A DNA stretch of 64,000 nucleotides from Lederbergia lenta NBRC 16444 (GCF_001591545.1 NZ_BCVC01000003.1:186001-250000); one strand, 5' to 3'. Numbered from the stretch's first letter, positions 9,436 through 18,742 are shown. The notes: generated by a model not told the origin, from the letters alone. Numbers and translations: made by a program.

Positions 9436-9642
9436 TTAATAGCGTTTATTTCTTTTCCCAATTATACTTCTTATGCCAAGATAAGCGAATATAATAAAAT
9501 TAATTGCTAAAGCGATATCTACATATCCCATATAGGCCATATTTTGATTTAGCCTAAAGAATAATTTGATTACGACTAATATACAAAATATTAATAACAC
9601 GGCTTTATATCCAATTGATGCCTCATTTGCTTTTTGAAACAA
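9436..9642 (-). CDS. small two-helix membrane protein
   Basis: 68 aa, unrecognised. Two hydrophobic segments (about 12-30 and 38-58) and a basic tail (IIGKRNKRY) indicate a small inner-membrane protein. The start is a TTG with a G-rich ribosome binding site (AAGGGGGG) five bases upstream. It is monocistronic. No function can be assigned. Confidence 0.6.
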   Translation of the reverse strand: MFQKANEASIGYKAVLLIFCILVVIKLFFRLNQNMAYMGYVDIALAINFIIFAYLGIRSIIGKRNKRY

Positions 9643-9801
9643 AGGAACCCCCCCTTAAAGTTTTAAAAACATCTACTTGTGGATAGTTCGGTGCTTATTT
9701 GTATGATTAAGTGTTTTTTAAATAAAATTGTGGATAATTGTATTTTATCATTCCGTTTGCCGTACATATGATAATAGAACATAGAAAGCGGGGAGATCAT
9801 T

Positions 9802-10473
9802 TTGCAATATCAATCAAATAATTATCGATTTCAGGAAGATTTGAACCGAAATAAGGCAAATATAATAAAAGTAGTGGGAGAAGGTAAAGTATCCGTGCAG
9901 CCGGATAGGGCCGAGCTAACATTAGGTGTTTCAACAGAGGATGCATCACTAATGCAAGCCCAAGAAAATAATGCAATGGCCATTATGAAAGTCAAACAAG
10001 CTTTGAATCAAATCGGGATAACCAATGAAAATATGAAAACGATAGATTATTCTATTTATCCACAATATGACTATGAAGAAGGAAAACAAGTTTTCAGAAA
10101 CTATAAAGTAGAGCATTTGCTACAAATAACTGTGGATAGAATAGAAAACACAGGCTTAGTTGTGGATACTGCTGTTAGTAATGGTGTGAATAATGTTTTG
10201 GGAATTAAATTTAATACATCAAACTATGAACAATTCTATCAACAAGCACTATCCTTAGCAGTTATTCAAGCTGGGCAAAAGGCAGAAACGATCGCCAACA
10301 CGTTAAGAGTTACCTTACAGCCAATCCCTATTTCAGTAACAGAAAATGTACAGCAACACGGAGGTCCGACACCATTTAAGGCTACTGCTTTTGTACATAG
10401 CGAAGCTGTTACTCCTATTCTTCCAAGCACTTTAGATATCCAGAGCATGGTTACAGCCAAATTTATCTATTAA
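9802..10473 (+). CDS. SIMPL-domain (DUF541) protein
   Basis: 223 aa with a SIMPL/DUF541 domain across about 20-200. The opening VVGEGKVSVQPDRAELTLGV is the family signature (oxidative-stress-defence-type proteins such as E. coli YggE). No signal peptide is visible, so unlike the periplasmic homologues it appears cytosolic or unconventionally located. The start is a TTG with GGGGAG upstream. A perfect TGTGGATAA lies at 9729-9737 in its upstream region. Molecular function of the family is unclear. Confidence 0.8.
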   Translation: MQYQSNNYRFQEDLNRNKANIIKVVGEGKVSVQPDRAELTLGVSTEDASLMQAQENNAMAIMKVKQALNQIGITNENMKTIDYSIYPQYDYEEGKQVFRNYKVEHLLQITVDRIENTGLVVDTAVSNGVNNVLGIKFNTSNYEQFYQQALSLAVIQAGQKAETIANTLRVTLQPIPISVTENVQQHGGPTPFKATAFVHSEAVTPILPSTLDIQSMVTAKFIY

Positions 10474-10493
10474 CTCGAAAGGCGGAAGACGCT

Positions 10494-10533
10494 CAGTCAC
10501 TTCTCGACATTCAGAAAATCTCAGAAGTGACTG
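10494..10533. terminator. inverted repeat, possible terminator
   Basis: An 11-bp perfect stem (CAGTCACTTCT with AGAAGTGACTG) with an 18-base loop lies between two convergent genes. There is no T-tract, so intrinsic termination is doubtful. Confidence 0.4.
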
Positions 10534-10545
10534 GCATCCCTATCA

Positions 10546-10842
10546 TTATTCAATACCATAAAATTCAAGTGATAGATTTTCTAGCCCTTCAATAATAATA
10601 TCCGCCACACTTTCAAAATGATCTAAGTCGCTAAGATCACGAGTTTCTGTGCCTGTATCCTCAATTGTTAAATCTATATCTATTAAATTCAACTTCTTAA
10701 AAACATATCTCTGTTGAACCTTTTCAAAACTCATTGATACCAACCGGTAATTTATTTTCCCAAGCATTTTCTTCATTTCCATCTCAAGAGAATAACCAGT
10801 AAATTTTTCATCTTGAAAGATAGTTAATTTTAAATTTTCCAT
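10546..10842 (-). CDS. hypothetical protein
   Basis: 98 aa, no family recognised. It is soluble and acidic in its C-terminal half, with alternating charged and hydrophobic residues. A good ribosome binding site (AGGGGGCAGG) precedes the ATG. It lies 22 bases downstream of the RDD gene on the same strand, so the two may share a transcript. Confidence 0.6.
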   Translation of the reverse strand: MENLKLTIFQDEKFTGYSLEMEMKKMLGKINYRLVSMSFEKVQQRYVFKKLNLIDIDLTIEDTGTETRDLSDLDHFESVADIIIEGLENLSLEFYGIE

Positions 10843-10864
10843 ATGTACCTGCCCCCTGTCCTTA

Positions 10865-11668
10865 CTACAACTCGTATTCCCACTCTTCTTTAAGGATCAA
10901 ATAAAGAATAAGAAGCGTGTTCTCTAGATCATGATTAATTCTTCCTTCCACTTCTAATCCTAGTTTTGGTAATAAAATGCCTGCCACTTGTTCGGTAAGC
11001 TCATATCTCTCACTTAATGGCAACTGAACCAAACGATTGCTATACGTTTTGATTAAATTCCAATCTTTCTGTTCTATTGATTTTAATGCCCATTCTTCCA
11101 TTTTAAGATCATCTTTCGTAAGACCCTTTTTTTCAATTTCCTTTTCAATTGGAGAAAGTTTCTTTCTACGTTTCGCTTTCCTTTCGTGAACAACAATCGT
11201 TCCCGCAACGAGATCTCCAATTCTTTTATGTTTAGAATGGAAGAAAATCATAATGATCCCTAGAAAATAACTTGTTGGTAAGGAATCCACGATGCGGAGA
11301 AGATTTCTAATAAAACTAGAAAGAAGCGTCAAACTATGACCGTTATCCTGAATTACGCGAATGCCAATCCACCGCTTGCCAATTGTCCTTCCACCTGAAA
11401 AAAATTCAAAGGCAACAAAATACCCCCAATTAATAACAAATAGAACGACAATGGTAATTCCCAAGATAAGTGAATTTATATCTCCAACAGCAAATATATC
11501 TGGCTCCCCAAGAATCAGGACAAATAGAACAACAAAAATTAAAATATTCGCTGTCATTAAAATAAGCTGATCAATGATAAATGCGGCGGTTCTACTCCCT
11601 AAACCTGCGAGCTGAAATTGAAGAGATACGAATTCAGGTGTTTTAATTCCAACTTGCTCTTGATTCAT
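10865..11668 (-). CDS. RDD-family membrane protein
   Basis: A 267-aa protein with an RDD domain (about 20-165: GSRTAAFIIDQLIL, then GRTIGKRWIGIRVI and RIGDLVAGT), giving about three to four membrane segments, and a cytoplasmic C-terminal tail of about 90 residues. The ATG at 11668 is chosen because GGAGG sits seven bases upstream. It is divergent from the SpoIIM-like gene across a 41-bp-period repeat array. RDD and SpoIIM genes are commonly found with MoxR-DUF58-DUF4129 clusters, as here, so it probably belongs to the same envelope system. Confidence 0.82.
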   Translation of the reverse strand: MNQEQVGIKTPEFVSLQFQLAGLGSRTAAFIIDQLILMTANILIFVVLFVLILGEPDIFAVGDINSLILGITIVVLFVINWGYFVAFEFFSGGRTIGKRWIGIRVIQDNGHSLTLLSSFIRNLLRIVDSLPTSYFLGIIMIFFHSKHKRIGDLVAGTIVVHERKAKRRKKLSPIEKEIEKKGLTKDDLKMEEWALKSIEQKDWNLIKTYSNRLVQLPLSERYELTEQVAGILLPKLGLEVEGRINHDLENTLLILYLILKEEWEYEL

Positions 11669-11814
11669 CACAATTCCTCCATTTCTAGGTTGTTTTTCCA
11701 AAATTGTTTCTATTCATCTAGAAAGTATCTATAATATAGAGTATCTATCCATTTTAAATAGCTGTTATGGTGGAATTCTTGAGCCATTTATACATATCTA
11801 TGACTGAATCTAGT

Positions 11815-12101
11815 TTTACTGGCGGTTATGCTTTTTTACAAGCCGTCACATGACATTTTCTGGCCGTTATACCTTTTTACAAGCCGTCGCATGACATTTT
11901 CTGGCCGTTATACCTTTTTACAAGCCATCACATGACATTTTCTGGCCGTTATACCTTTTTACAAGCCGTCGCAAGAAAATTACTGGCCGGCGTAATTTTT
12001 CACAAGCCGTCACCATGCAATTACTGGCCATCATACCTTTTTACTAGCCATAACAAGCAAATTACTGCCCGTCATACTTTTTCACGAGCATTCTCGTAAC
12101 A
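11815..12101. repeat. 41-bp tandem array (7 dimers of 20+21 bp)
   Basis: Fourteen half-units lie head to tail. Odd units start at 11815, 11856, 11897, 11938, 11979, 12020 and 12061, exactly 41 bp apart. Each dimer is a TTT(A/T)CTGGCCGTTATACCTT half followed by a TTTACAAGCCGTCRCATGACA half. The middle dimers are nearly identical and the outer ones diverge. The array fills the spacer between the divergent RDD and SpoIIM-like genes and is noncoding. Confidence 0.92.
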
Positions 12102-12127
12102 ATACTATTAAACAAGAAGGTGTCAAA

Positions 12128-13093
12128 ATGAACATAAAGAAATTTGTACAGCAACATCGTGCTGATTGGCAACAGCTTGAGCAGTTGGTAACAGCATTAC
12201 ATAAGAAAAGAGTCGCCATTACTGGTGCCAAGATTGATCATTTTTATCATCTTTATCAAAAAGCAGCTCAGAATCTTTCATACTCACAAACTTATTTTCC
12301 AAACGAAGAGGTAACACTTTACTTAAATGGACTTGTAGCGAAATCACACAATCTTTTATATAAAGATCAAGTATCAAGTATGAAACAAATTGGCCATTTT
12401 TTGAGTACTACTTTTATACGGTTGTTTCTGGAACAGTGGAAGACTATCGTTATAGCAATGATTTTATTTACAATCGGCGCATTAGGAAGCTTTTTCTCCG
12501 TTATGAATGACCCTCTCCATATGTATGCAATCTTACCTGCGGAAATGGCCCAAGGTGTTAATCCCGATCAACTGGGAAGCGGGGATGGCCAAGTATATTC
12601 CTCCATTATGTCTGCGAGTATCATGACTAATAATATTCAAGTGGCCATATTGGCATTTGCAGGTGGTGTCACATTTGGATTATTGACCGTTTATGTACTT
12701 ATTTATAATGGCATTTTGGTTGGAGCGCTTGCTGCATTATTTTGGCATCACGGAAAGACATATGAGTTTTGGGCATATATCGTTCCTCATGGAATGATTG
12801 AGCTTACAGCCATTTTTATTGCTGGTGGTGCAGGCTTATTAATGGGCTATAAGCTCTTTGTTCCAGGGGCACTTTCACGGGGATACCAATTGAAAACACA
12901 AGCGAAGCGCTCCGTCCAATTATTACTCGGTACCATTCCTTTATTTGTTATCGCTGGATTAATCGAAGGTTTCATCACTCCAGCAGCTATTTCTTTGGAA
13001 GCCAAATATACGGTAGCTTTCTTGACGGTAATCGGCTTAATCTTATATATATTAATCGGTAAGTCGTTATTATCGAAAAAACAAGCTATATAA
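12128..13093 (+). CDS. SpoIIM-like (stage II sporulation protein M family) membrane protein
   Basis: 321 aa. A basic cytoplasmic N-terminus (about 1-100) is followed by a DUF95/SpoIIM membrane domain with about five to six helices. Motifs include the hydrophilic loop after helix 1 and the VPHGMIELTAIFIAGGAGL stretch typical of the family. It is longer than true SpoIIM and belongs to the envelope-cluster subgroup. AGAAGGTG precedes the ATG. Its stop overlaps the 3' end of the convergent DUF58 gene by 8 bp with no terminator between them. Function is probably envelope remodelling; not tested. Confidence 0.8.
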   Translation: MNIKKFVQQHRADWQQLEQLVTALHKKRVAITGAKIDHFYHLYQKAAQNLSYSQTYFPNEEVTLYLNGLVAKSHNLLYKDQVSSMKQIGHFLSTTFIRLFLEQWKTIVIAMILFTIGALGSFFSVMNDPLHMYAILPAEMAQGVNPDQLGSGDGQVYSSIMSASIMTNNIQVAILAFAGGVTFGLLTVYVLIYNGILVGALAALFWHHGKTYEFWAYIVPHGMIELTAIFIAGGAGLLMGYKLFVPGALSRGYQLKTQAKRSVQLLLGTIPLFVIAGLIEGFITPAAISLEAKYTVAFLTVIGLILYILIGKSLLSKKQAI

Positions 13094-14444
13094 GATTTCG
13101 ATTCATAATATCAATATAGTGGGAAACAGCTATTGTAGCGAGATTTTCTTCACGGGCCTCAATCATTTGGAGGCCTTGCCTTTCCCATTTTGCTTTCTCC
13201 CTTTTCTTGAATAGTATTTGTTGCTGTGCGATACTCTTCACCATCGCACTCCGCACATCTACTGGCTCTTCATTTACCCTTTCTAAAAGCATCCTATCCT
13301 CTATTCCAATCATTAAAAATAAATGTCTTCGTCTGAGTTTTTGCAAATATGTTAGGGCGCTTCCTTCATGAAGAAAAGTGCGAACATCGCTGAATAACAA
13401 TAAAAGACTGCGTTTCTTTTGCATTGTTTCTAAATAGGACAGAACAGCACCATAATTAGATTCAGCAGAATCTACTTTAAGATTATAAAGAGATTGGAGT
13501 ACTGTTTGTAAATGCGCCATCCCTTTTGCTGGTGGGACAAAAACCTTTACTTCCTTTGAAAAAGCGAGTACAGACACGTAATCTCCTTTTTGGAGAGCTG
13601 CTGCCGTAACAGTTAGCGCGGCCTCTAGTACTTTTTCAAGCCGATTGCCTTTCGTGAGTTCTGCTCCCATCATTCTCCCACAATCAATTAATATCGTTAT
13701 ATATTTTCCGTGCTCTGGTTCATATTCATTGGTCATAACTGCTTGGAGCTTCGCTGTTTGTCGCCAGTTGATCATTCGGGGATCGTCCCCGACAACATAG
13801 TTTCTGATCTGGGCAAAGTCCCCTACCCCTCTTTGTTGCCTTCGAATCTTCAAACCTTCATATAGTAAAAATTTCTGTGCATCTTGCAAGTATTGCTTCG
13901 TCTCTGTTAAATCTGGTATTACCTTAACGGAGTCTGCTAATTCAATCGTGCTTTGCTTTTGCCACAAACCTAATTGGCTTGTATAACGAAAATAGAGCTG
14001 CTGGATATCATATTTCCCTCTCACGGTTGCCTTCGTTTCATAAGTAACCAAGTTTGTTGATTCCTTCACTTTCCCTTTGAGCGGAAAAGGGCTCTCAAAG
14101 GATTGGGGAATACCATCTACCATGGAAAAGGTAAAAGGATGTAGGGACGCATTTTTTATTTGTACCTGTATTGGATATAAAAGATCCCTCTCCATCTCTT
14201 GTATGATTGTCCGTTGAAATGACAATTGTTTTTTTCCTGGTGAAAAAAACAAATCTAACATACTTGCTAAAACAACAACGATATTCATCGCGAGGATGAA
14301 TGTCCAGGAAATATTAAATAAACTTCCAATCAACAGAAATACGATGGACAAAATGATAAAAATAACGAGTAATCTTTTTGTCGGCAATACTCCTCTACCT
14401 TGGAACAGGAATCGACCCCACAAGTTCTTCGATGATTTGGTCAA
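13086..14444 (-). CDS. DUF58 (vWA-like) protein, YeaD type
   Basis: About 452 aa. Two N-terminal membrane helices (about 24-60) are followed by a beta-rich segment and the DUF58 domain, with GVGDFAQIRNYVVGDDPRMINWRQTAK as core motif and a vWA-like fold carrying IDCG. DUF58 proteins partner MoxR AAA ATPases, and here the MoxR gene lies immediately upstream. The start is uncertain: the TTG at 14444 has GGAGG nine bases upstream but overlaps moxR by 50 bp; a TTG at 14387 lies closer to the usual family N-terminus (LPTKRLL) but has only a 2-base gap after GAGGAG. Confidence 0.82.
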   Translation of the reverse strand: MTKSSKNLWGRFLFQGRGVLPTKRLLVIFIILSIVFLLIGSLFNISWTFILAMNIVVVLASMLDLFFSPGKKQLSFQRTIIQEMERDLLYPIQVQIKNASLHPFTFSMVDGIPQSFESPFPLKGKVKESTNLVTYETKATVRGKYDIQQLYFRYTSQLGLWQKQSTIELADSVKVIPDLTETKQYLQDAQKFLLYEGLKIRRQQRGVGDFAQIRNYVVGDDPRMINWRQTAKLQAVMTNEYEPEHGKYITILIDCGRMMGAELTKGNRLEKVLEAALTVTAAALQKGDYVSVLAFSKEVKVFVPPAKGMAHLQTVLQSLYNLKVDSAESNYGAVLSYLETMQKKRSLLLLFSDVRTFLHEGSALTYLQKLRRRHLFLMIGIEDRMLLERVNEEPVDVRSAMVKSIAQQQILFKKREKAKWERQGLQMIEAREENLATIAVSHYIDIMNRNLI

Positions 14445-15324
14445 CGGCCGCTCCCTCCAATTCTACATGTGGGGATAATTGTATCCGATGTCTTAGTGAA
14501 GGTTTCGCTACAATCTTTATATCATCCGGAGTCACATAATCCCGACCAGCTAAATAGGCCCATGCTTGACCTGCTTTTCCAATAGAAATCCCCGCTCGTG
14601 TACTCGCTCCAAAACGAATTGATTCTGTCTCTCGTGTTTTTCGAACAATTTGCATGATGTAATCTAATACACCTTCGCCTACCGTAACTTGCTCTATTTC
14701 TTTTCTAATCGTTATAAAAGTATCCATATCTAGCATGGAAGCAACAAGACTGGCATCATAGCTATTTTCAATCACTTGTTGTAACACATTTTTCTCTTCC
14801 TCAAATGATGGAAATTCAATATGAAGCTTAAATAGAAAGCGATCTTGTTGCGCTTCTGGTAATGGGTATGTACCTTCAAATTCAATTGGATTTTGTGTTG
14901 CTACAACAAAAAACACATCAGGTAACGGATAAGTTTTTCCTTGAATTGTTACTTGCTTCTCTTCCATCGCCTCTAATAGTGCTGCTTGCGTTTTAGCTGG
15001 AGTTCTGTTAATTTCATCTGCTAACAGAATATTTGTGAACACAGGTCCTTTCAATGTTTCAAAAGTGCTCTCTTTCATGTTATAAATCATACTTCCTGTA
15101 ATATCACTTGGAAGTAGATCAGGAGTAAACTGGATTCGATGAAAACTTCCACCAAGTAAACTAGCTAGCGTTCTCACCATCTGCGTTTTTCCCGTACCAG
15201 GAACTCCTTCCAATAGTACATGTCCACCTGCTAAAATCGCAGATAATAATAGTCGGAGATTCGTACTTTGACCTAAAATTCGCTCCTCATATTTTTCTAA
15301 TAAAGTTAAAATTTGTGTTCTCAT
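14395..15324 (-). CDS. MoxR-family AAA+ ATPase
   Basis: 309 aa, a single AAA+ module with Walker A GVPGTGKT (40-47), Walker B LLADEINR, a sensor region ATQNPIEFEGTYPLPEAQQDRF and the MoxR lid domain. MoxR ATPases act as chaperones that assemble or activate vWA-domain partners, here presumably the adjacent DUF58 protein. The ATG at 15324 has GAGGTGG seven bases upstream and overlaps the preceding stop by 4 bp (ATGA), so the longer N-terminus is discarded. B. subtilis yeaC-yeaD is a related pair. Confidence 0.9.
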   Translation of the reverse strand: MRTQILTLLEKYEERILGQSTNLRLLLSAILAGGHVLLEGVPGTGKTQMVRTLASLLGGSFHRIQFTPDLLPSDITGSMIYNMKESTFETLKGPVFTNILLADEINRTPAKTQAALLEAMEEKQVTIQGKTYPLPDVFFVVATQNPIEFEGTYPLPEAQQDRFLFKLHIEFPSFEEEKNVLQQVIENSYDASLVASMLDMDTFITIRKEIEQVTVGEGVLDYIMQIVRKTRETESIRFGASTRAGISIGKAGQAWAYLAGRDYVTPDDIKIVAKPSLRHRIQLSPHVELEGAAVDQIIEELVGSIPVPR

Positions 15325-16448
15325 TCTTCTTCCACCTCTTTCCTCATTCGCTCTATCCTTTTCGACCATAGTAAATATTCTTGTTTACTCATTGTCTCTT
15401 TTTCTAATACATTCGTTAAGCCATTAAGAAGAGATTGAATTTCCGCTTTGGGCATATGTGGCCACTTTTGTTCTAATTGCTCAAAAAGGTCATTCCACTC
15501 TTTCCGATAAGGAATTCTCCAACGCTCTTGCAGTAATAATTTAACGTAATCAGCTTGGATCACTAACGAATCATGATAACGTCGGCCTCTAATATACCAA
15601 GCTGCTAATGCACTGACTCCTTCATCACTATATCGAACCGTTTCTTCTCTCGGAATGAAAATAGGTCCAAATCTTTTACCTCTGTACCATAGCCAAAGGA
15701 TAGTAACTATTACTCCTTGCAACATCAATAATAAGAACCAGCGTGGATATAAAGTCAAAACATGCTCTGCATTCTTCCCACCATGTATGTATTCATCAAA
15801 TAAAAATATATTTGCATCTGCTTCGTTTATAAGTGATAAAATCAGTGGTAAATGATCTTCCTTTAATATTTTTCCATTTGTGAGCCACACTGGGGAATTA
15901 GATACAATCAATTGTCCATCACCAACTGAACGTTTGAACGCCATTGTTCCGGCTTCATCAGATAATAAGACTTCATCTTGATCCGTTGGTTGCAGGCGTA
16001 CCGGCGTAGTTTCCTCCACCCTATGCCCTGTTCCTTTATGATCTTTTACAATAGTAAGATCCGCTTCCTTTAACTCTACAGATAAATCAAACATCCCTTT
16101 TGGATTTTCATGAAATAAAAGAATCGTATTCCCCGCTTGCATGAAAGCCTCATATGCTTCGATTTCACCACTATCCGGGATAAAATAAGGTTCGATCATA
16201 ACCAACACTTGTTTCCCTGTATTACTTGGTAGTTTTTCAGGTGAAACAGACCATCTTTTAACTGCATCATTATTGTTCTTTAAGTATGTATAAAATGCCT
16301 TCACACCTGTTGGAGAAGGAGAATCTGAAGCATATATTGGATATTCCTTTGGCTGTTTTTCAATGATAAAATAACTTGAAAACATAAACACAATAAGAAG
16401 AAGTGATAGCCAAATCCACATTCTTTTATTCGATATTTGTTTCTGCAA
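15321..16448 (-). CDS. DUF4350 membrane protein
   Basis: 375 aa. An N-terminal signal-anchor helix (about 10-29), an extracellular DUF4350 domain (about 40-225, SDSPSPTGVKAFYTYL at its start), a second helix near 240-260 and a cytoplasmic tail. DUF4350 resembles GATase-like/Rossmann periplasmic modules seen in MoxR clusters. The start is a TTG with AGGAGG about twelve bases upstream, somewhat long but the best candidate. It couples to moxR by a 4-bp overlap. Exact role unknown. Confidence 0.75.
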   Translation of the reverse strand: MQKQISNKRMWIWLSLLLIVFMFSSYFIIEKQPKEYPIYASDSPSPTGVKAFYTYLKNNNDAVKRWSVSPEKLPSNTGKQVLVMIEPYFIPDSGEIEAYEAFMQAGNTILLFHENPKGMFDLSVELKEADLTIVKDHKGTGHRVEETTPVRLQPTDQDEVLLSDEAGTMAFKRSVGDGQLIVSNSPVWLTNGKILKEDHLPLILSLINEADANIFLFDEYIHGGKNAEHVLTLYPRWFLLLMLQGVIVTILWLWYRGKRFGPIFIPREETVRYSDEGVSALAAWYIRGRRYHDSLVIQADYVKLLLQERWRIPYRKEWNDLFEQLEQKWPHMPKAEIQSLLNGLTNVLEKETMSKQEYLLWSKRIERMRKEVEEE

Positions 16449-16478
16449 CGTGTCGACGTACCTCCTTTCTTCCTATCT

Positions 16479-17114
16479 TTATACTACTTCATCCGATTCT
16501 CCCAGCCATTTCATAACTTCCGTTCGGAACTGAATGTACTCCTCTATCTCTACTTCTCGTTCTCCATATGTCGCTTCATCGAAAAAAGAGGCTAGATGAT
16601 AAAATTGGTCTGCCCATTGCCGATTTACCTTTTTCAATTCTTCATAGTACTCCCAATTGGTTTTCCATATTCTCGCCTCTAACCATTCCTTATCGTGAAA
16701 ATAAAGAAGTAACGCTAAAAAGAGATGACGAGTTGCGAGGGTATGTTTTTCCGAATGCTCTTGTTTCTTCGCTTCTGATAAATGCATGTGATAGGACCAA
16801 TCCAACTCCTTTGTAGAATGGAGCGGGGTTTTCTCACGAAACAAACGCTTACGGTTCCTGTTACGTACAATAAAGAATATAGTGACTGCTAATAGAATAA
16901 CTACCACAGCAATAATAATGGCAATAAGCCACTCTGCCGCTGTATTAGTCGCCTCAAGGGAAGGGAACAACCGCTCTAGTTGTTCCGCTATCCACTTCTT
17001 CGCTTTTTCCCACCAAGTTGCAAATATATTATTAGATTGATCATGATATATCGTATATTCTCTTTTACTTAAAATTTTTTCCAGTTCATCTCTTGCTTCG
17101 TCTACATTTACCAT
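16479..17114 (-). CDS. DUF4129 membrane protein
   Basis: 211 aa. A short N-terminal extracellular part (about 1-60), one transmembrane helix (about 62-84, AIIIAVVVILLAVTIFF) and a cytoplasmic DUF4129 domain with the family motif WTKTNWEYY-like IWKTNWEYYEEL. DUF4129 is found fused or adjacent to transglutaminase-like and MoxR/DUF58 proteins. AAGGTGAT precedes the ATG. It lies 30 bases before the DUF4350 start, in the same operon. Confidence 0.8.
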   Translation of the reverse strand: MVNVDEARDELEKILSKREYTIYHDQSNNIFATWWEKAKKWIAEQLERLFPSLEATNTAAEWLIAIIIAVVVILLAVTIFFIVRNRNRKRLFREKTPLHSTKELDWSYHMHLSEAKKQEHSEKHTLATRHLFLALLLYFHDKEWLEARIWKTNWEYYEELKKVNRQWADQFYHLASFFDEATYGEREVEIEEYIQFRTEVMKWLGESDEVV

Positions 17115-17138
17115 AGATTATCACCTTTGATAGGTTCA

Positions 17139-18038
17139 TTATTTAACGTTATAATCTTCTATCATATCCTTTAAATCATCTGCATCATGTCTTATTTTTA
17201 AATCAAGATACATTACAGCATAACCAACAGATAATATTAATGTAGTAAATATCGTTGCTACACTTGTAATAAGCGACAATAGTACACTATTTCCTAAAAA
17301 CAAACCAAATGTTAGTTCAATAGCAACGCTAATACTAGTAATGATTAAGAAAAACACAATATAAAGGCCGATGAGTGCCCAAGTGCGTTTCCGAGTAAGT
17401 CTCCAACTTCTTGTATATCCTGGTGAACCTTCGCCCAATACAACTGAACCAAAATAAAAACTCCACCGAGTTAATAAATAGCCGATCCCAACAGCAAACC
17501 CTAAAAATAGAATAATCGCTAATATAATACCTAATGCTGGGAGTGCGACCGCACCTAGAACACTTACTAGCGTAATAATAAGAATAGGAAAAAATACAAG
17601 ACCAAATACAAAGAGGCTAAATAGCATTGTGCTACCAAGCATTGGCCAATATCTTGAAAATGCTTGTTTAATCACCGAGCCAATCGTATATTCTTCATTT
17701 TTTCTAATATGATTGACAGCAAGTAAAATCGCTGCTGAAGCAACTGGAAAAAGGAAATAACTCATAAATCCAACGAAGCCCGTACCTAAATTCGCTCCCA
17801 TATTTACTTCGGTTTCACCAAAACTAGAAGCAACCTGCTCATACCATGGTCCACTACCCCCTACTTCCCTAAAAAAGCCCACGCCAAAAATCAGCTGAAT
17901 CAACGCTTGTAGTAAATAAATGGGACCCATAAAAATAAGTAAAATCATGAAAAAATCTCGGAACTTATTTTTACTCAAACTAAAAGTAAGATCAAGTATC
18001 TGTCCGAATCCCTTCGGACTATTAAATTTTTCATCCAT
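17139..18038 (-). CDS. multi-pass membrane protein of the MoxR/DUF58 cluster
   Basis: 299 aa with about six hydrophobic segments and the sequence opening FNSPKGFGQILDLTFSLSK. This resembles the membrane domain of glycerophosphodiester-phosphodiesterase-like proteins, but no catalytic domain is present. It is the first gene of the minus-strand operon that continues with DUF4129, DUF4350, MoxR and DUF58. GGGGGTAGAAGGA precedes the ATG. Likely a structural component of that envelope complex; inference from context only. Confidence 0.7.
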   Translation of the reverse strand: MDEKFNSPKGFGQILDLTFSLSKNKFRDFFMILLIFMGPIYLLQALIQLIFGVGFFREVGGSGPWYEQVASSFGETEVNMGANLGTGFVGFMSYFLFPVASAAILLAVNHIRKNEEYTIGSVIKQAFSRYWPMLGSTMLFSLFVFGLVFFPILIITLVSVLGAVALPALGIILAIILFLGFAVGIGYLLTRWSFYFGSVVLGEGSPGYTRSWRLTRKRTWALIGLYIVFFLIITSISVAIELTFGLFLGNSVLLSLITSVATIFTTLILSVGYAVMYLDLKIRHDADDLKDMIEDYNVK

Positions 18039-18172
18039 TCCTTCTACCCCCTAAAAAATACTCATATCGACCATTTTAACACTATTCTGACTGGTATAAA
18101 GTCTCATTTTCTTTAAAATGCAAGATCTTATACGAATAAAAAAAGAACTTATTCAGAGTGGGTTGTTAATAT

Positions 18173-18574
18173 TGTGGATAAAACTGTGAATATTGTGAAT
18201 AACCAGTGGATAGATTTACTACTTTATTACAAAAAAAGAGTAAAATAGACACCTATTATAGATATAGCTGTTAGCAATTAAACGATTAGCCTATTCTGTG
18301 GATTAAATATCTACACTTATCCACAAATATCTATGGCATCATGTAAATATATAAAGTTATTGTTGATATCTCATGAGGCATTCACTAATTGTATGGGATT
18401 TGTGGATAAGGTTTTCTTGGGAAATGATCATAGTGCATATAATTATCCTCCTCCCTTTTCATATGTAGATAAGTTCCCCTTTATTATTTAAAAAGACAAA
18501 TATTATTTAAATTATTACCATTAGCAAGATTTAGTGTTGTATAACACAGTATAAAAAGAGATCTTTGTGGATAA
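18173..18574. other. cluster of DnaA-box-like 9-mers in a 700-bp AT-rich spacer
   Basis: The gene-free stretch 18039-18742 holds four perfect TTATCCACA 9-mers (or complement) at 18173-18181, 18317-18325, 18401-18409 and 18566-18574. TGTGAATAA at 18194-18202 also fits TTATNCACA. One-mismatch copies lie at 18185-18193 and 18297-18305. No dnaA or dnaN gene is near. This resembles the dispersed DnaA-box clusters described in B. subtilis. No ORF is supported here. Confidence 0.65.
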
Positions 18575-18742
18575 CATTCACTCAATTAATGTAAAACGCG
18601 CTTTCTAGCTTTAGTCTCATTAATACTTATGAGTATGATCATAAATAACAACTCTCACATTCAATATTTAGAATATTCCTTTGATTTTTCTTTTCGTTTC
18701 ATGTTATAATTTAGAAATGTTCAAAGAAAGCGGAGGAAGTGA

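Noticed and set aside
9678-9737. Two DnaA-box-like 9-mers upstream of the SIMPL gene
   Set aside because: Only one is perfect; too few for a cluster claim, though the site is mentioned with that gene.
11815-12101. CRISPR array
   Set aside because: There are no unique spacers of 30-40 bp between constant repeats; both halves of each 41-bp unit are repeated, and no cas genes are present.
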